A stretch of 64,000 bases of DNA from Flavobacteriaceae bacterium 3519-10 (GCA_000023725.1 CP001673.1:186001-250000), one strand, 5' to 3'. Positions 9,280 to 17,853 are shown, counted from the stretch's first letter. The notes: generated by a model not told the origin, from the sequence alone. Numbers and translations: made by a program.

Positions 9280-9921
9280 ATGAAACACATTAGATTAATC
9301 GCCGCACTTCTGATCATATTTTCAGGTACACTCAGTGCCCAGAAGATCGGAGTGGTGGATACCGACTATATCCTGAGCAAGCTGCCACAGTACAAAGATG
9401 CGCAGGACCGGTTGAATGCACAGATCACCAACTGGCAGACCGAAATACAGACCCTGCAGTCGGAGTTTGATAAGAAGAGAACGCTGCTCGAGAATGAACG
9501 CGTGCTTCTGATTGGCGACCAGCTGAAATTGCGCGAAAAAGAAGTCGACGATCTGGATAAGAAAATCAAAACGATGATCAACAACCGCTTCGGTACCCTC
9601 GGAGAAATTAATAATGCCAGATCGAATTTAACCAAGCCTTTTCAGGACCAGATATGGAACGCAATCCGCACTGTGTCAGACAAAAATGCATTGGGCATAG
9701 TTCTTGATAAAAGCAACAACATCAGTGTGATTTTCCTCGAGAAAAGGTATGATTATACAGATAAAGTCTTAGATTTGCTTTTGAAAAATTCCGGATCTAA
9801 TAAAAACAGTGGAGCAGAAACTAATCCGCGTAACCAAACTGAAGGACGGAACGAAAAAATAAGACAAATGAATGACCGTGCGACTACAACACCGTCGCAG
9901 CAGAGAAAAGCAATCAAATAA
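9280..9921 (+). CDS. OmpH/Skp family periplasmic chaperone, first copy
   Basis: 213 aa. A signal peptide ends at about residue 20 (TLSAQ), followed by the family opening KIGVVDTDYILSKLPQYKDAQ. A long heptad-rich helix (residues 45-105) forms the tentacle coiled coil, and GIVLDKSNNISVIFLEKRYDYT closes the Skp core. The C-terminal 40 residues are an Asn/Gln/Arg-rich low-complexity tail absent from the second copy. Skp-type trimers carry unfolded outer-membrane proteins to BamA, encoded just upstream. The 11-base gap to bamA supports cotranscription. Confidence 0.92.
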   Translation: MKHIRLIAALLIIFSGTLSAQKIGVVDTDYILSKLPQYKDAQDRLNAQITNWQTEIQTLQSEFDKKRTLLENERVLLIGDQLKLREKEVDDLDKKIKTMINNRFGTLGEINNARSNLTKPFQDQIWNAIRTVSDKNALGIVLDKSNNISVIFLEKRYDYTDKVLDLLLKNSGSNKNSGAETNPRNQTEGRNEKIRQMNDRATTTPSQQRKAIK

Positions 9922-9957
9922 ATTTTAAAACAACAAACAATCTATTTATCCTCAATT

Positions 9958-10452
9958 ATGAAAAAATTAAGTGTATTATTTGCAGCAGTAATGATGTTGG
10001 TAACCGTAGGAAATGCAAACGCTCAAAAAATTGCATCTATCGATTACGAATCAGTATTAGCGGCAATGCCCGAAACTAAAAAAATGACCGCAGATTTAGA
10101 TACTTTCAGCAAAACTAAAGGTGACGAACTGAACAAGCAGGCAGAAGCATTCCAGAAAGAAGTACAGCAGTACCAGGCCGAAGGCGCAAAAATGACCGAA
10201 GCACAAAGAACTGCAAAAGAAGGCGAACTTCAGAAAAGACAGCAGAATCTTCAGCAGCTTCAGCAAACTGCGCAGCAGGATCTTGCACAGAGAAGAGATG
10301 CAGCCGTAAAGCCAATCATCGACAAACTGAACAACGCGGTAACTAAAGTTGCTAAGGCTAACAGCTTCGATTTCATTATCGATTCTACAGCGCTTATCTA
10401 CAAAGGTGGTGCAGATGCAACTCCATTAGTTAAGAAAGAATTAGGACTTTAA
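9958..10452 (+). CDS. OmpH/Skp family periplasmic chaperone, second copy
   Basis: 164 aa. The signal peptide (LVTVGNANA) is followed by KIASIDYESVLAAMPETKK, the same start motif as the first copy. A very Gln/Glu/Lys-rich coiled coil (residues 60-115) and SFDFIIDSTALIYKGG form the C-terminal core. Length and layout are those of a minimal Skp. Two adjacent Skp paralogues of different length are common in flavobacteria; whether they form mixed trimers is unknown. The operon ends here, at a strong terminator. Confidence 0.93.
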   Translation: MKKLSVLFAAVMMLVTVGNANAQKIASIDYESVLAAMPETKKMTADLDTFSKTKGDELNKQAEAFQKEVQQYQAEGAKMTEAQRTAKEGELQKRQQNLQQLQQTAQQDLAQRRDAAVKPIIDKLNNAVTKVAKANSFDFIIDSTALIYKGGADATPLVKKELGL

Positions 10453-10471
10453 TAATTTCCTTTTATAACCT

Positions 10472-10503
10472 AAACCATCCCGAGTTTTCAGGATGGTTTT
10501 TTT
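10472..10503 (+). terminator. Rho-independent terminator after the bamA-ompH operon
   Basis: Perfect 9 bp stem AAACCATCC/GGATGGTTT with a 10-base loop, followed by a T-run ending at 10503. Confidence 0.9.
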
Positions 10504-10514
10504 AATTTTGTACC

Positions 10515-11009
10515 ATGCAAAAAGAACTCTCATCCGTAGCAAAAATACGCTTCAGCGACTGTGATCCGATCGGCCATCTCAATAATGTAAAGTACCTTGA
10601 ATACATGCTGAACGCTCGCGAAGATCATGTAGAACACGGCTACGGTTTTACTTACGAAGAATATACACGCCGCACAGGCTGCACCTGGATTACGATACAG
10701 AACGAAATTGCCTACCTGAAAGAAGTTCGGTACAACGCCAAGGTAATCATCACCAGCAAGACGATTGAAATAAGCGACCGTATTTCAAAGGTTGAAATAC
10801 TGATGATGAGTGAAGACGGCAAAACGGTCCACAGTATTCTGTGGCTTACCGTTATTTATTTCGATATGAAAACACGTCAGTCTGCCGTGCATCCGCCCGA
10901 AACTAAAGAGTTGTTCACGAGGTTTCTGATGGATCTTGAGGAAAAAGATTTCCAAAGCCGGGTCGGTACTTTCCGTCGGGCTAACAAAGTTGCTGCTAAA
11001 GCCGGATAA
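10515..11009 (+). CDS. Acyl-CoA thioesterase, hotdog-fold 4HBT family
   Basis: 164 aa single hotdog domain. The motif RFSDCDPIGHLNNVKYLEYM near residues 12-31 carries the aspartate and the following helix of the 4-hydroxybenzoyl-CoA thioesterase/FadM family. It also shows YNAKVIITSKTIEISDRISKVE strands. It probably hydrolyses acyl-CoA thioesters in the cytoplasm; the chain specificity cannot be read from sequence. It begins 11 bases after a terminator and ends 36 bases before rfbD. Confidence 0.85.
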   Translation: MQKELSSVAKIRFSDCDPIGHLNNVKYLEYMLNAREDHVEHGYGFTYEEYTRRTGCTWITIQNEIAYLKEVRYNAKVIITSKTIEISDRISKVEILMMSEDGKTVHSILWLTVIYFDMKTRQSAVHPPETKELFTRFLMDLEEKDFQSRVGTFRRANKVAAKAG

Positions 11010-11045
11010 CGGAGGTAAACTATTCTGTCAAATATTAAAAATTAC

Positions 11046-11906
11046 ATGAAAAAAATACTCGTCGTTGGCGGTAATGGCCAACTCGGCAACTGCTTCAGGA
11101 AGATCGAACCCGACTTCGAAAATCAGTTTGAATTTAATTTTACAGATTCAGAAACACTCGATATTACCGACAGCAGTGCAGTTGAAGAATACTTTGCGGA
11201 ACACAGGCCACATTTCTGCATCAATGCTGCCGCATATACTGCTGTTGATCAGGCCGAAAATGAACCCGAAAAAGTCTTTGCCGTAAATGCTGAAGCTGTT
11301 GGAAACCTTGCCGAAGCGTGTGCCGAATATAAAACGGTTTTGATTCATATCTCAACCGATTACGTTTTCAGTGGCGATACCCAGATTTCGTATTCAGAAG
11401 ATGGTTTCACTGATCCGCAGGGCGTTTACGGAGCCTCAAAACTTAAGGGCGAAGAGCTCGCGCTCGAAAATAATCCAAAAACAATTGTGATCCGCACATC
11501 GTGGCTCTATTCGGAATTCAATAAGAATTTCGTTAAAACCATGCTGAATCTTTTTGCGCAGAAAGACGAACTTGGGATTGTAAACGACCAATTTGGGCAA
11601 CCTACCAACGCAAACGATCTGGCCGATGCGGTGATGCGCATCATCCTCACAGAAGCAAAAACCTTCGGAATTTTTCACTTTTCGAACTATCCGGAAACAA
11701 CTTGGTTTAGTTTTACGCAGAAAATCGCCGAACTGTCAAATTCAAATATTAAACTGAACCCAATTACGACCGATCAGTTTCCAACGCCCGCAAAACGCCC
11801 AAAACGCAGCACGATGTCATTGGATAAAATTGAATCCACGTACCGAATCGAGCTTCAGCACTGGGAAAACTCACTCGAAAAATGCATCGAAATCTTACAG
11901 AAATGA
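11046..11906 (+). CDS. rfbD: dTDP-4-dehydrorhamnose reductase
   Basis: 286 aa extended SDR. The Rossmann motif VVGGNGQLGNCF lies at residues 5-16, FCINAAAYTAVDQAE is the conserved cofactor-side segment (about 60-75), and the catalytic YGASK Tyr/Lys pair falls near 128-132. RTSWLYS and the C-terminal PAKRPKRSTMSLDK segment are also family hallmarks. It catalyses the last NADPH-dependent step to dTDP-L-rhamnose for surface glycans. The other rfb genes are not in this window. Its stop overlaps the start of the next gene (ATGA), so the two are translationally coupled. Confidence 0.94.
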   Translation: MKKILVVGGNGQLGNCFRKIEPDFENQFEFNFTDSETLDITDSSAVEEYFAEHRPHFCINAAAYTAVDQAENEPEKVFAVNAEAVGNLAEACAEYKTVLIHISTDYVFSGDTQISYSEDGFTDPQGVYGASKLKGEELALENNPKTIVIRTSWLYSEFNKNFVKTMLNLFAQKDELGIVNDQFGQPTNANDLADAVMRIILTEAKTFGIFHFSNYPETTWFSFTQKIAELSNSNIKLNPITTDQFPTPAKRPKRSTMSLDKIESTYRIELQHWENSLEKCIEILQK

Positions 11907-12580
11907 AAAACGCAATGTGGATCGTACTTCTATTCTGCGGACAGGTTCTAACCGCGCAGAACATCCTTTTAAATAAAGTCGAGAAAACGCATACCAACCA
12001 GGATAAAGTTCTCTATAAAATAGATCCCGAAGCTGCCGCTGCTGAATATTTGGGCGAAATCGAAGTGCAGGGCTTCTCGGATAATGATGTGGAAGTATTT
12101 GGAAAAATTTACGCAAAAGCAAAGCAAATCGGTGCCAACGCATTCGCGGTGAAACCTTTTGAATCCGTTGAAGGTGGTGCGCAGCCCTTCGATCCCGCGC
12201 ATTATCGTCTAAGCCTTTCCTATCTTCCTTTTGCAGATTTCCCCCCGGAAAATAATGCCGTTTATCTGATCGCTTCGCCGCACAATCGCCAGTCGGTCGC
12301 GTTTAACAAAGAAACCATCGTGTTTGAGCCGCGCACTTTCATCCGGCGAGAACTGCTGCCCGGCACGGTGTACACGGTTTCTACCAAGAAATTCCTGGGT
12401 TCCTCCATTCGTCTTTCCGCGCAGGAAAACCAACCCGTTCAGTACTTTCAGTTTTCGGCTTTTTCGGTGAATTCCAATCCATACGGAACCGCTGGCATTA
12501 ACCTGAAATCAGGCGACATTACAAGGTTAGAGCAATCTTACGCGCAGTTTCTTACCGCGATTTACAGGCAACTTGAATAG
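11903..12580 (+). CDS. Secreted protein of unknown function
   Basis: 225 aa. A signal peptide (WIVLLFCGQVLTAQ) ends at about residue 17, then a soluble domain with no motif I recognise. A segment KIYAKAKQIGANAFAVKPFE is reminiscent of YbjQ/heavy-metal-type ferredoxin-like folds, but the similarity is weak. ATG at 11903 overlaps the rfbD stop codon, which fixes the start well; an in-frame codon at 11882 would only add residues before the signal peptide. No function is assigned. Confidence 0.75.
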   Translation: MKNAMWIVLLFCGQVLTAQNILLNKVEKTHTNQDKVLYKIDPEAAAAEYLGEIEVQGFSDNDVEVFGKIYAKAKQIGANAFAVKPFESVEGGAQPFDPAHYRLSLSYLPFADFPPENNAVYLIASPHNRQSVAFNKETIVFEPRTFIRRELLPGTVYTVSTKKFLGSSIRLSAQENQPVQYFQFSAFSVNSNPYGTAGINLKSGDITRLEQSYAQFLTAIYRQLE

Positions 12581-12599
12581 TTTTAGGAGCAACCAGGTT

Positions 12600-12705
12600 T
12601 TCGTTTCTGCCACCATTTTACCAGCTTTCCGTTACAATCTTTTTTGCGGCGGCCGCAGACCGCCGCAAAAAAGGATTTTCACTGCAATCCGGGCTATAAT
12701 TTCAG
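12600..12705. repeat. Stem-loop intergenic element, candidate dispersed palindromic repeat
   Basis: A perfect 14 bp inverted repeat (CTTTTTTGCGGCGG at 12639-12652 and its complement at 12660-12673) with a 7-base loop. The flanks are also roughly symmetric: TTCCGTTACAATC on the left and the reverse of GATTTTCACTGCAATC on the right. The T-run precedes the stem and the A-run follows it, opposite to a terminator. I recall similar flanked hairpins scattered in flavobacterial intergenic regions; that memory was not checked. No gene lies in 12581-12766. Confidence 0.5.
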
Positions 12706-12766
12706 ACATTTTGTTCTTACGAGGCATGTGTCTTCACTAAAAAAAGCAAATTAGTATCTTTACCAA

Positions 12767-13489
12767 ATGCAAAAAGCAGATATATTAGCCATTGGCGCCC
12801 ATCCCGATGACGTGGAACTGGGATGTGGCGGAACCTTAACCAAACTCATCGCCGAAGGTAAGACGGTTGCCATCGTAGACCTCACGCAGGGCGAGCTCGG
12901 CACGCGCGGCACAAATTTCACACGGGCAGAAGAAGCTGCAAAAGCTTCCGAAATACTTGGAATTTCAGCCCGCGAGAACCTCAAAATGAAAGACGGTTTC
13001 CTTGTAAACTCCGAGGAGAACCAAATGCAGATTGTGAAAATGATCCGCAAATATCAGCCTGAGATTGTGTTTTCAAATGCAGTTGAAGACCGCCATCCCG
13101 ACCATGCGAAAGCACATAAACTCGTTTCTGACGCCTGTTTTCTTGCGGGACTGGTTAAGATTGAAACTACGAACAATGGTGAAAACCAGATACCTTGGCG
13201 TCCGAAGCAAATTTTCAGCTACATTCAGTGGAAAAACATCACACCCGATTTTGTGGTGGATATTTCGGGTTTTATGAACACTAAGATTGAAGCGTGTCTT
13301 GCGTACAAAACGCAGTTTTACGATCCCGATTCCACTGAACCAATGACGCCGATCGCAACCAAAGATTTCCTCGAAAGCCTGACATACAGGGCGCAGGACC
13401 TTGGTCGACTGTCAGGCGTGGAGTATGCCGAAGGCTTCACGACTGAGAAATTAATCGCCTTCAAAAATTTCGACGGAATAATTTTGTAA
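12767..13489 (+). CDS. bshB1: Bacillithiol biosynthesis deacetylase BshB1
   Basis: 240 aa LmbE/PIG-L family zinc deacetylase. The metal-binding HPDD is at residues 14-17, CGG follows at about 24, and the second motif RHPDHAKAH is at about 107-115. DLTQGELGTRGTNFTRAEEA is typical of BshB1 rather than other LmbE proteins. The enzyme removes the acetyl group from GlcNAc-malate to give GlcN-malate, the second step of bacillithiol synthesis. The first enzyme, bshA, is at 20.99-22.12 kb in this window, not adjacent. A TATCTTTA box at 12755-12762 lies directly before the ATG. Confidence 0.95.
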   Translation: MQKADILAIGAHPDDVELGCGGTLTKLIAEGKTVAIVDLTQGELGTRGTNFTRAEEAAKASEILGISARENLKMKDGFLVNSEENQMQIVKMIRKYQPEIVFSNAVEDRHPDHAKAHKLVSDACFLAGLVKIETTNNGENQIPWRPKQIFSYIQWKNITPDFVVDISGFMNTKIEACLAYKTQFYDPDSTEPMTPIATKDFLESLTYRAQDLGRLSGVEYAEGFTTEKLIAFKNFDGIIL

Positions 13490-13512
13490 TTTCTCGAAAA
13501 GCCCTATATTTG
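13483..13512 (+). promoter_or_regulatory. Promoter of tRNA-His
   Basis: TTTG at 13483-13486, 18 bp spacer, TATATTTG at 13505-13512: a perfect Bacteroidota promoter. The upstream element overlaps the last codons of bshB1. The tRNA begins 11 bases after the -7 box. Confidence 0.8.
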
Positions 13513-13523
13513 CAGACCTAAAT

Positions 13524-13598
13524 GGTGATTGTAGCTCAGTTGGTTAGAGCGCCGGATTGTGGTTCCGGAGGTCGGGGGTTCGAGACCCCTCATTCACC
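13524..13598 (+). tRNA. tRNA-His (anticodon GTG)
   Basis: Cloverleaf folds with the extra G at position -1 paired to C73, the hallmark of tRNA-His. It has D arm GCTC...GAGC, anticodon loop TTGTGGT giving GTG, and T loop TTCGAGA. The acceptor stem has one T-T mismatch at 5:68. CCA is not encoded. Confidence 0.96.
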
Positions 13599-13606
13599 CT
13601 AAATTT

Positions 13607-13640
13607 AAAACGCATTCACTTATGTTGGATGCGTTTTTTT
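13607..13640 (+). terminator. Terminator after tRNA-His
   Basis: 9 bp stem AAAACGCAT (13607-13615) with ATGCGTTTT (13629-13637), continuing into a T-run. Confidence 0.8.
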
Positions 13641-13710
13641 ATTTGCGTTTATTTAAAGTTATAACCTTCAAATTTAGTTGTTACAGGTATTTAAAGCGTG
13701 GTTAGGCAAA

Positions 13711-13740
13711 AAAAAATCGCATCCGGAGATGCGATTTTTG
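13711..13740 (-). terminator. Bidirectional terminator downstream of the DUF3276 gene
   Basis: Perfect 12 bp stem AAAAATCGCATC/GATGCGATTTTT with a CGGA tetraloop (13712-13739). On the minus strand the A-run before it becomes a T-run just after the stem. Confidence 0.85.
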
Positions 13741-13744
13741 TGTT

Positions 13745-14080
13745 TTAAAATTCTTCGTCAGAGTCGACGGTGAATGAGCGTGCTTTGAAGTCTTTGTCGT
13801 GCCGTTCAGAAATAACATCTTCACCTTTTTGTTTGATGATGAAGTCTGTAGATTCATTAAACATCTCTTCAAAACTCTTGAAATCTTCTTTATAAAGATA
13901 TATCTTGTGTTTCTCATAACTGGGTTCGCCACTTTCGGAGAAATGTTTTTTGCTCTCGGTTATGGTAAGGTAATAATCTCCTGCTTTGGTTTCGCGTACG
14001 TCAAAGAAATAGGTTCTTCGCCCTGCCTTCAATACCTTAGTGAAAATTTCGTTTTCGTGGCGGTCCTTGTAATCATTCAT
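13745..14080 (-). CDS. DUF3276 (PUR-alpha-like) nucleic-acid-binding protein
   Basis: 111 aa. KAGRRTYFFDVRETKAGDYYLTITESKK near residues 18-45 is the signature of bacterial PUR-repeat proteins (DUF3276), which bind single-stranded DNA or RNA in Whirly-like folds. The C-terminal tail is acidic (SDEEF). The family is nearly universal in Bacteroidota, and a nucleic-acid role is known only from crystal structures of relatives. Monocistronic: its own consensus promoter stands upstream and a terminator downstream. Confidence 0.92.
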   Translation of the reverse strand: MNDYKDRHENEIFTKVLKAGRRTYFFDVRETKAGDYYLTITESKKHFSESGEPSYEKHKIYLYKEDFKSFEEMFNESTDFIIKQKGEDVISERHDKDFKARSFTVDSDEEF

Positions 14081-14110
14081 TTGTTGCTGTTTTTAGTGTA
14101 GTAGTACAGA

Positions 14111-14140
14111 CAAATATAAAAGAATTCTTTTAATTGCAAA
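14111..14140 (-). promoter_or_regulatory. Promoter of the DUF3276 gene
   Basis: Read on the minus strand: TTTG (complement of 14137-14140), 18 bp spacer, TATATTTG (complement of 14111-14118), about 30 bases before the start codon. Exact consensus match. Confidence 0.8.
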
Positions 14141-14193
14141 ATTAAAATTTAACATTTGTTAAGAAAACGGAATTATACGTGACAAATTCGCAT

Positions 14194-15855
14194 TTACAAG
14201 GCTCGATCGGTTTCTATTGCGGTGAGATTCAGTATTTTATCTGCACGCTTCGCACTGCTCTCGCGGTGGGTAATAATGATCGACGTACTTTTTTGAATTT
14301 CATTTTCGATATTCTGAAGAATGTTTTCTTCCGTCTCGGTGTCTAAAGCAGAAAGCGCATCATCAAAAATAAGGATGGAAGGATCTTTAATCAAGGCTCT
14401 GGCAATGCAGATTCGCTGTTTTTGTCCACCCGAAAGCATAACTCCGCGCTCGCCAACCAGCGTCTTATATTGTTCTTTAAATTCAACAATATTCTTGTGC
14501 ACATCAGCTTTTTTGGCATATTCGGTAACCTTTTCGAGTGTTGGGTTATCAATTGAGAAGCCGATATTATGTTCGATCGTGTCGGAAAACAAAAAGCTTT
14601 CCTGCGGAATATAGCCAATGTATTTGCGGTAGTTCTGGAGGTTGTGATCTTTAAGATTTTTGCCGTCCACGAGGATTTCACCTTCAGTCGGATCAATCAA
14701 TCTGCAAAGAAGCAGTGCAATCGTGGATTTGCCACTGCCGGTTTTACCCATTATCGCAAGAGATTTTCCTGCCTCAATCGAGAAGCTTAAATTGTCGAGG
14801 GCTTTTATCCCGGTGTTCGGGTACACGTAAGACACATTCCTGAACTCGATGTTACCTTCAATAGGATAAATATCGTGATTTGTGTTGATGATGTCGGTCT
14901 TCATGTCGAGAAACTCATTTATTCTCGCCATCGAAGCGTCCGCGCGCTGGTTTACAGAGGTTACCCAGCCAACCATCGAAAAAGGCCAGATCAAGATATT
15001 GATGTACAGAAAGAAATCCGCAATCTTTCCCACGCTCAGCTCATTGTTAAGGTATTTTTGTCCGCCTACCAAAAGGATGATGACGTTCAGGATGCCGATC
15101 ACAAATAAGATAATGGTGAAAAAATATGCCTCGGTTTTAGCCAGATCAAGCGCTTTGTCCTGATAGTCCTTTACTTTGGTGCCATAATTTTTTTCGATAT
15201 ATTTTTCCTTCGCAAAAAATTTCACCACACGGATCCCTGAAAAACTGTCCTGTACAAATGTGGAAATCGCCGACTGGCTTTTCTGCATGATTTTCGATTT
15301 CTGGTTGATAATCGAACTTACCTTATAGATTACAAAAGACAGAATGGGCAGCGGTACAAGCGACCAAATCGTCATCGAAACATCGGTTTTGAGCATGTAA
15401 ACACTCGTGATGATCAGCAAAATAAGCAAATTCACTACGTACATCACGCCCGGCCCAAGATACATCCTAACGGCAACCACGTCCTCGCTGAGGCGGTTCA
15501 TAAGGTCTCCGGTGGTTGTTTTCTTAAAATCGGTAAGTGAAAGGTCCTGATAGTGTGAGTAGATTTTATTCTTCAGTTCGTACTCAATTCTTCGCGAAGC
15601 CACAATAATGGTCTGGCGCATCATAAAGGTGAAAAACCCTGTGAGGATAGACGAAACCACGATGATCCCTACATAGATAAGAACTTGCCGATTGAATCCC
15701 AGATTGGTGGTGTTGGCAATTTCATCAACAGACCTTCCCACGAACTGCACTTTATAGATGCTGAAAAAATTGCTCGCAATGATGAACAGAAATCCCCAAA
15801 ACAGTAAAATCCGGTGTTTGTAAAAATATGGGTTCAGTGTTTTTAGTGCATTCAT
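14194..15855 (-). CDS. MsbA-like ABC exporter, fused permease and ATPase
   Basis: 553 aa half-transporter. The N-terminal type IV exporter domain has six hydrophobic helices (residues 15-320). The C-terminal ATPase has Walker A IMGKTGSGKST (about 373), Q-loop YIPQESFLFSDT (about 415), ABC signature LSGGQKQR (about 475), Walker B ILIFDDALSALD (about 495) and the switch ITHRES. It should act as a homodimer or heterodimer exporting a lipid or hydrophobic compound; MsbA-like lipid A flipping is possible but not shown. I choose the start at 15855 because residues upstream of it look like translated promoter DNA. A TACTTTTG box lies at 15900-15907. Confidence 0.92.
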   Translation of the reverse strand: MNALKTLNPYFYKHRILLFWGFLFIIASNFFSIYKVQFVGRSVDEIANTTNLGFNRQVLIYVGIIVVSSILTGFFTFMMRQTIIVASRRIEYELKNKIYSHYQDLSLTDFKKTTTGDLMNRLSEDVVAVRMYLGPGVMYVVNLLILLIITSVYMLKTDVSMTIWSLVPLPILSFVIYKVSSIINQKSKIMQKSQSAISTFVQDSFSGIRVVKFFAKEKYIEKNYGTKVKDYQDKALDLAKTEAYFFTIILFVIGILNVIILLVGGQKYLNNELSVGKIADFFLYINILIWPFSMVGWVTSVNQRADASMARINEFLDMKTDIINTNHDIYPIEGNIEFRNVSYVYPNTGIKALDNLSFSIEAGKSLAIMGKTGSGKSTIALLLCRLIDPTEGEILVDGKNLKDHNLQNYRKYIGYIPQESFLFSDTIEHNIGFSIDNPTLEKVTEYAKKADVHKNIVEFKEQYKTLVGERGVMLSGGQKQRICIARALIKDPSILIFDDALSALDTETEENILQNIENEIQKSTSIIITHRESSAKRADKILNLTAIETDRAL

Positions 15856-16011
15856 AAAGAGGTGTTCTTGAGCTTGTTTTTCGCCGGCGCCATGATCTGC
15901 AAAAGTAATAAAATGAAATTTGATGCATGTTAAACAAGCCCATACAATCGCCAAAGCACCGGCGCGTTTGCAAAAAAATGTTATCTTTGCACGCATAAAA
16001 AGTTCTTTGAA

Positions 16012-16917
16012 ATGTTAGGAAGAAGACAAATTCGTGAAAAAGTTGTAGGGACTGTATATTCATACTACCAAAACCCATTAAAATCTGATGTTTTAGAGAA
16101 AAATATGTTCTCACAGATCGAGAAAATTTACCATTTGTACATTTATCAGTTGAATTTTTTGGTCGCTTTAAAGGCACTTGCTGAAAAACAGATCGAAATT
16201 GGTAAGAAAAAGTACATCAAAACCGATGATAATACCAATCCTAATCAGAAATTCATCAACAATCAGGTGCTTTTAAAGCTGGAAGAAAATACCGAAAGGC
16301 TTTCTTTTACATCAAAACACCAGCATCTGAAGTGGGATTTACATGATGAACTTTTGGTGAAAACTTTCCAGCGAATGACGGCAGGCAAGCGGTATCAGGA
16401 TTTTATGAAAGAGGAAGGCTATTCATTTGACGCTGACCAGAAATTCATCGGAAAATTATTTTTGAGATATATCGCTGAGAATGAAGATTTTCATGAGCAT
16501 CTTGAAGAAAAGGAGATAAGCTGGTCAGACGATTTCCACATCTCTAATTCAATGATTCAGAAAACAATTGGTTTTTTAAAGGAAGACGAGCCCAGCCACA
16601 CTTTGATAAAGATGATTAAAGATGAAGATGACCGTGAATTCGCAAGACGACTTCTTAAAGACACCCTTAATCATTGGGAAGAGTCTGAGAAAAAACTCGT
16701 AGGACGTCTCGAAAACTGGGATATTGAACGGGTTTCACTCGTCGACAAAATAATTTTGGTGACGGCAATTACGGAACTCGATTATTTCCCGCTGACGCCA
16801 GCACGTGTTGTGATTAACGAGTATATTGAGATTTCCAAAGTGTTTTCAACCGACCGTTCAAATATTTTCATCAACGGAATTTTAGATAAGTATACCAAAG
16901 ATTTTAATAGAAATTAA
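16012..16917 (+). CDS. nusB: Transcription antitermination factor NusB
   Basis: 301 aa, about twice the size of E. coli NusB. The recognisable NusB helical domain is C-terminal (RVSLVDKIILVTAITELDYFPLTPARVVINEYIEISKVFSTDRSNIFINGILDK split across residues about 240-295). The N-terminal half, LGRRQIREKVVGTVYSYYQ onwards, is the extended form usual in Bacteroidota. It binds boxA RNA with NusE in rRNA antitermination. A TATCTTTG -7 box lies at 15982-15989. It heads an operon with a DUF1573 lipoprotein and yajC. Confidence 0.93.
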   Translation: MLGRRQIREKVVGTVYSYYQNPLKSDVLEKNMFSQIEKIYHLYIYQLNFLVALKALAEKQIEIGKKKYIKTDDNTNPNQKFINNQVLLKLEENTERLSFTSKHQHLKWDLHDELLVKTFQRMTAGKRYQDFMKEEGYSFDADQKFIGKLFLRYIAENEDFHEHLEEKEISWSDDFHISNSMIQKTIGFLKEDEPSHTLIKMIKDEDDREFARRLLKDTLNHWEESEKKLVGRLENWDIERVSLVDKIILVTAITELDYFPLTPARVVINEYIEISKVFSTDRSNIFINGILDKYTKDFNRN

Positions 16918-16918
16918 T

Positions 16919-17413
16919 ATGAAAAATTTAGTAAAATTACTGCCGGTTGTCGCGGTATTAAGTTTAGCAAGCTGTAAAAAAGATCAGTCCGCAGATCAGT
17001 TAGTTACTACTGAAGAAGCAGTGGTAGTAGATCAGCCAACTGCTGATGCAACGGTGCCAACTGTAGATGGCGCTACAGCACAGGCGGTGAGCGGCCCGCT
17101 TACAACACTTGCCTTGTCAGAATCTGCTTTTGCATTCGGAAAAGTGAAGAAAGGTGAGCAGGTAGAACACGTTTACGAAGTAACCAATACCGGAACTAAC
17201 CCACTGATTATTTCTCAGGTAAAACCTGGATGCGGCTGCACAGTACCCGATTATACCAAAGATCCAATTCTTCCCGGACAGAAAGGGAAAATTACCCTTA
17301 AGTTTGATTCCGGACAGTTCGACGGCCTTGTAAACAAGCAGGCAGAAGTATTCGCGAACGTAGAAAAAGCACCGGTAATTATCGGTTTCTCTGCTGATGT
17401 TCAGCCTAACTAA
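16919..17413 (+). CDS. DUF1573 domain lipoprotein
   Basis: 164 aa. A signal peptide with lipobox LASC (Cys near residue 19) is followed by an acidic, Thr/Val/Ala-rich linker. The DUF1573 domain starts at about residue 65: FGKVKKGEQVEHVYEVTNTG and QVKPGCGCTVPDY, the Ig-like fold with a conserved cysteine cluster. The family is of unknown function, widespread in Bacteroidota, and faces the periplasm or surface. It starts one base after the nusB stop and 19 bases before yajC. Confidence 0.9.
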   Translation: MKNLVKLLPVVAVLSLASCKKDQSADQLVTTEEAVVVDQPTADATVPTVDGATAQAVSGPLTTLALSESAFAFGKVKKGEQVEHVYEVTNTGTNPLIISQVKPGCGCTVPDYTKDPILPGQKGKITLKFDSGQFDGLVNKQAEVFANVEKAPVIIGFSADVQPN

Positions 17414-17432
17414 AAATTTAAATTAAGAAAAA

Positions 17433-17762
17433 ATGATCAGTATATTTTTACAGGCGGCCGCACCAGAAAGTACGATGATGCCCACAATGATTATGATGGG
17501 ACTGATGTTCGTCGGATTTTACTTTCTGATGATTCGCCCACAGATGAAAAAAGCAAAGCAGGAAAAAGGTTTTCAGGCAGCCCTGAAAGTTGGCAGCCGT
17601 GTAGTTACAACCTCCGGAATGCACGGCAGAATTGCACAGATTATGGAAGATGGAGTAGTAATCGAAACACTTTCGGGTAAACTGAAGTTCGAGAAAGCAG
17701 CTATTTCACGCGAGTTTACGCAACAACGTTTCCCGGACAGCGCACCAGATGACAAAAAATAA
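17433..17762 (+). CDS. yajC: Preprotein translocase accessory subunit YajC
   Basis: 109 aa. One transmembrane helix (residues 15-35) precedes the diagnostic FYFLMIRPQMKKAKQEKGFQ, then LKVGSRVVTTSGMHGRIAQIMED. YajC joins the SecDF complex at the inner membrane. The order nusB-DUF1573-yajC is conserved in flavobacteria as far as I recall. Transcription ends at a hairpin just downstream. Confidence 0.95.
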   Translation: MISIFLQAAAPESTMMPTMIMMGLMFVGFYFLMIRPQMKKAKQEKGFQAALKVGSRVVTTSGMHGRIAQIMEDGVVIETLSGKLKFEKAAISREFTQQRFPDSAPDDKK

Positions 17763-17783
17763 TTGTCTGCTGTTTAAAAGTTT

Positions 17784-17814
17784 AAAAGCAATCCATGTTG
17801 GGTTGCTTTTTTTT
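17784..17814 (+). terminator. Terminator after yajC
   Basis: 11 bp stem AAAAGCAATCC/GGGTTGCTTTT (17784-17794 and 17800-17810, one G-T wobble) with a 5-base loop and an 8-base T-run. Confidence 0.85.
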
Positions 17815-17853
17815 GTTTAAATATGAGTATTCGCGTCGTTTTATTTAAATAAA

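Noticed and set aside
12639-12673. Rho-independent terminator
   Set aside because: T precedes and A follows the stem on both strands, the reverse of a terminator.
15856-15996. 47-residue upstream extension of the ABC exporter
   Set aside because: The extension lies in the promoter region shared with nusB, lacks family similarity, and the ATG at 15855 gives the normal N-terminus.
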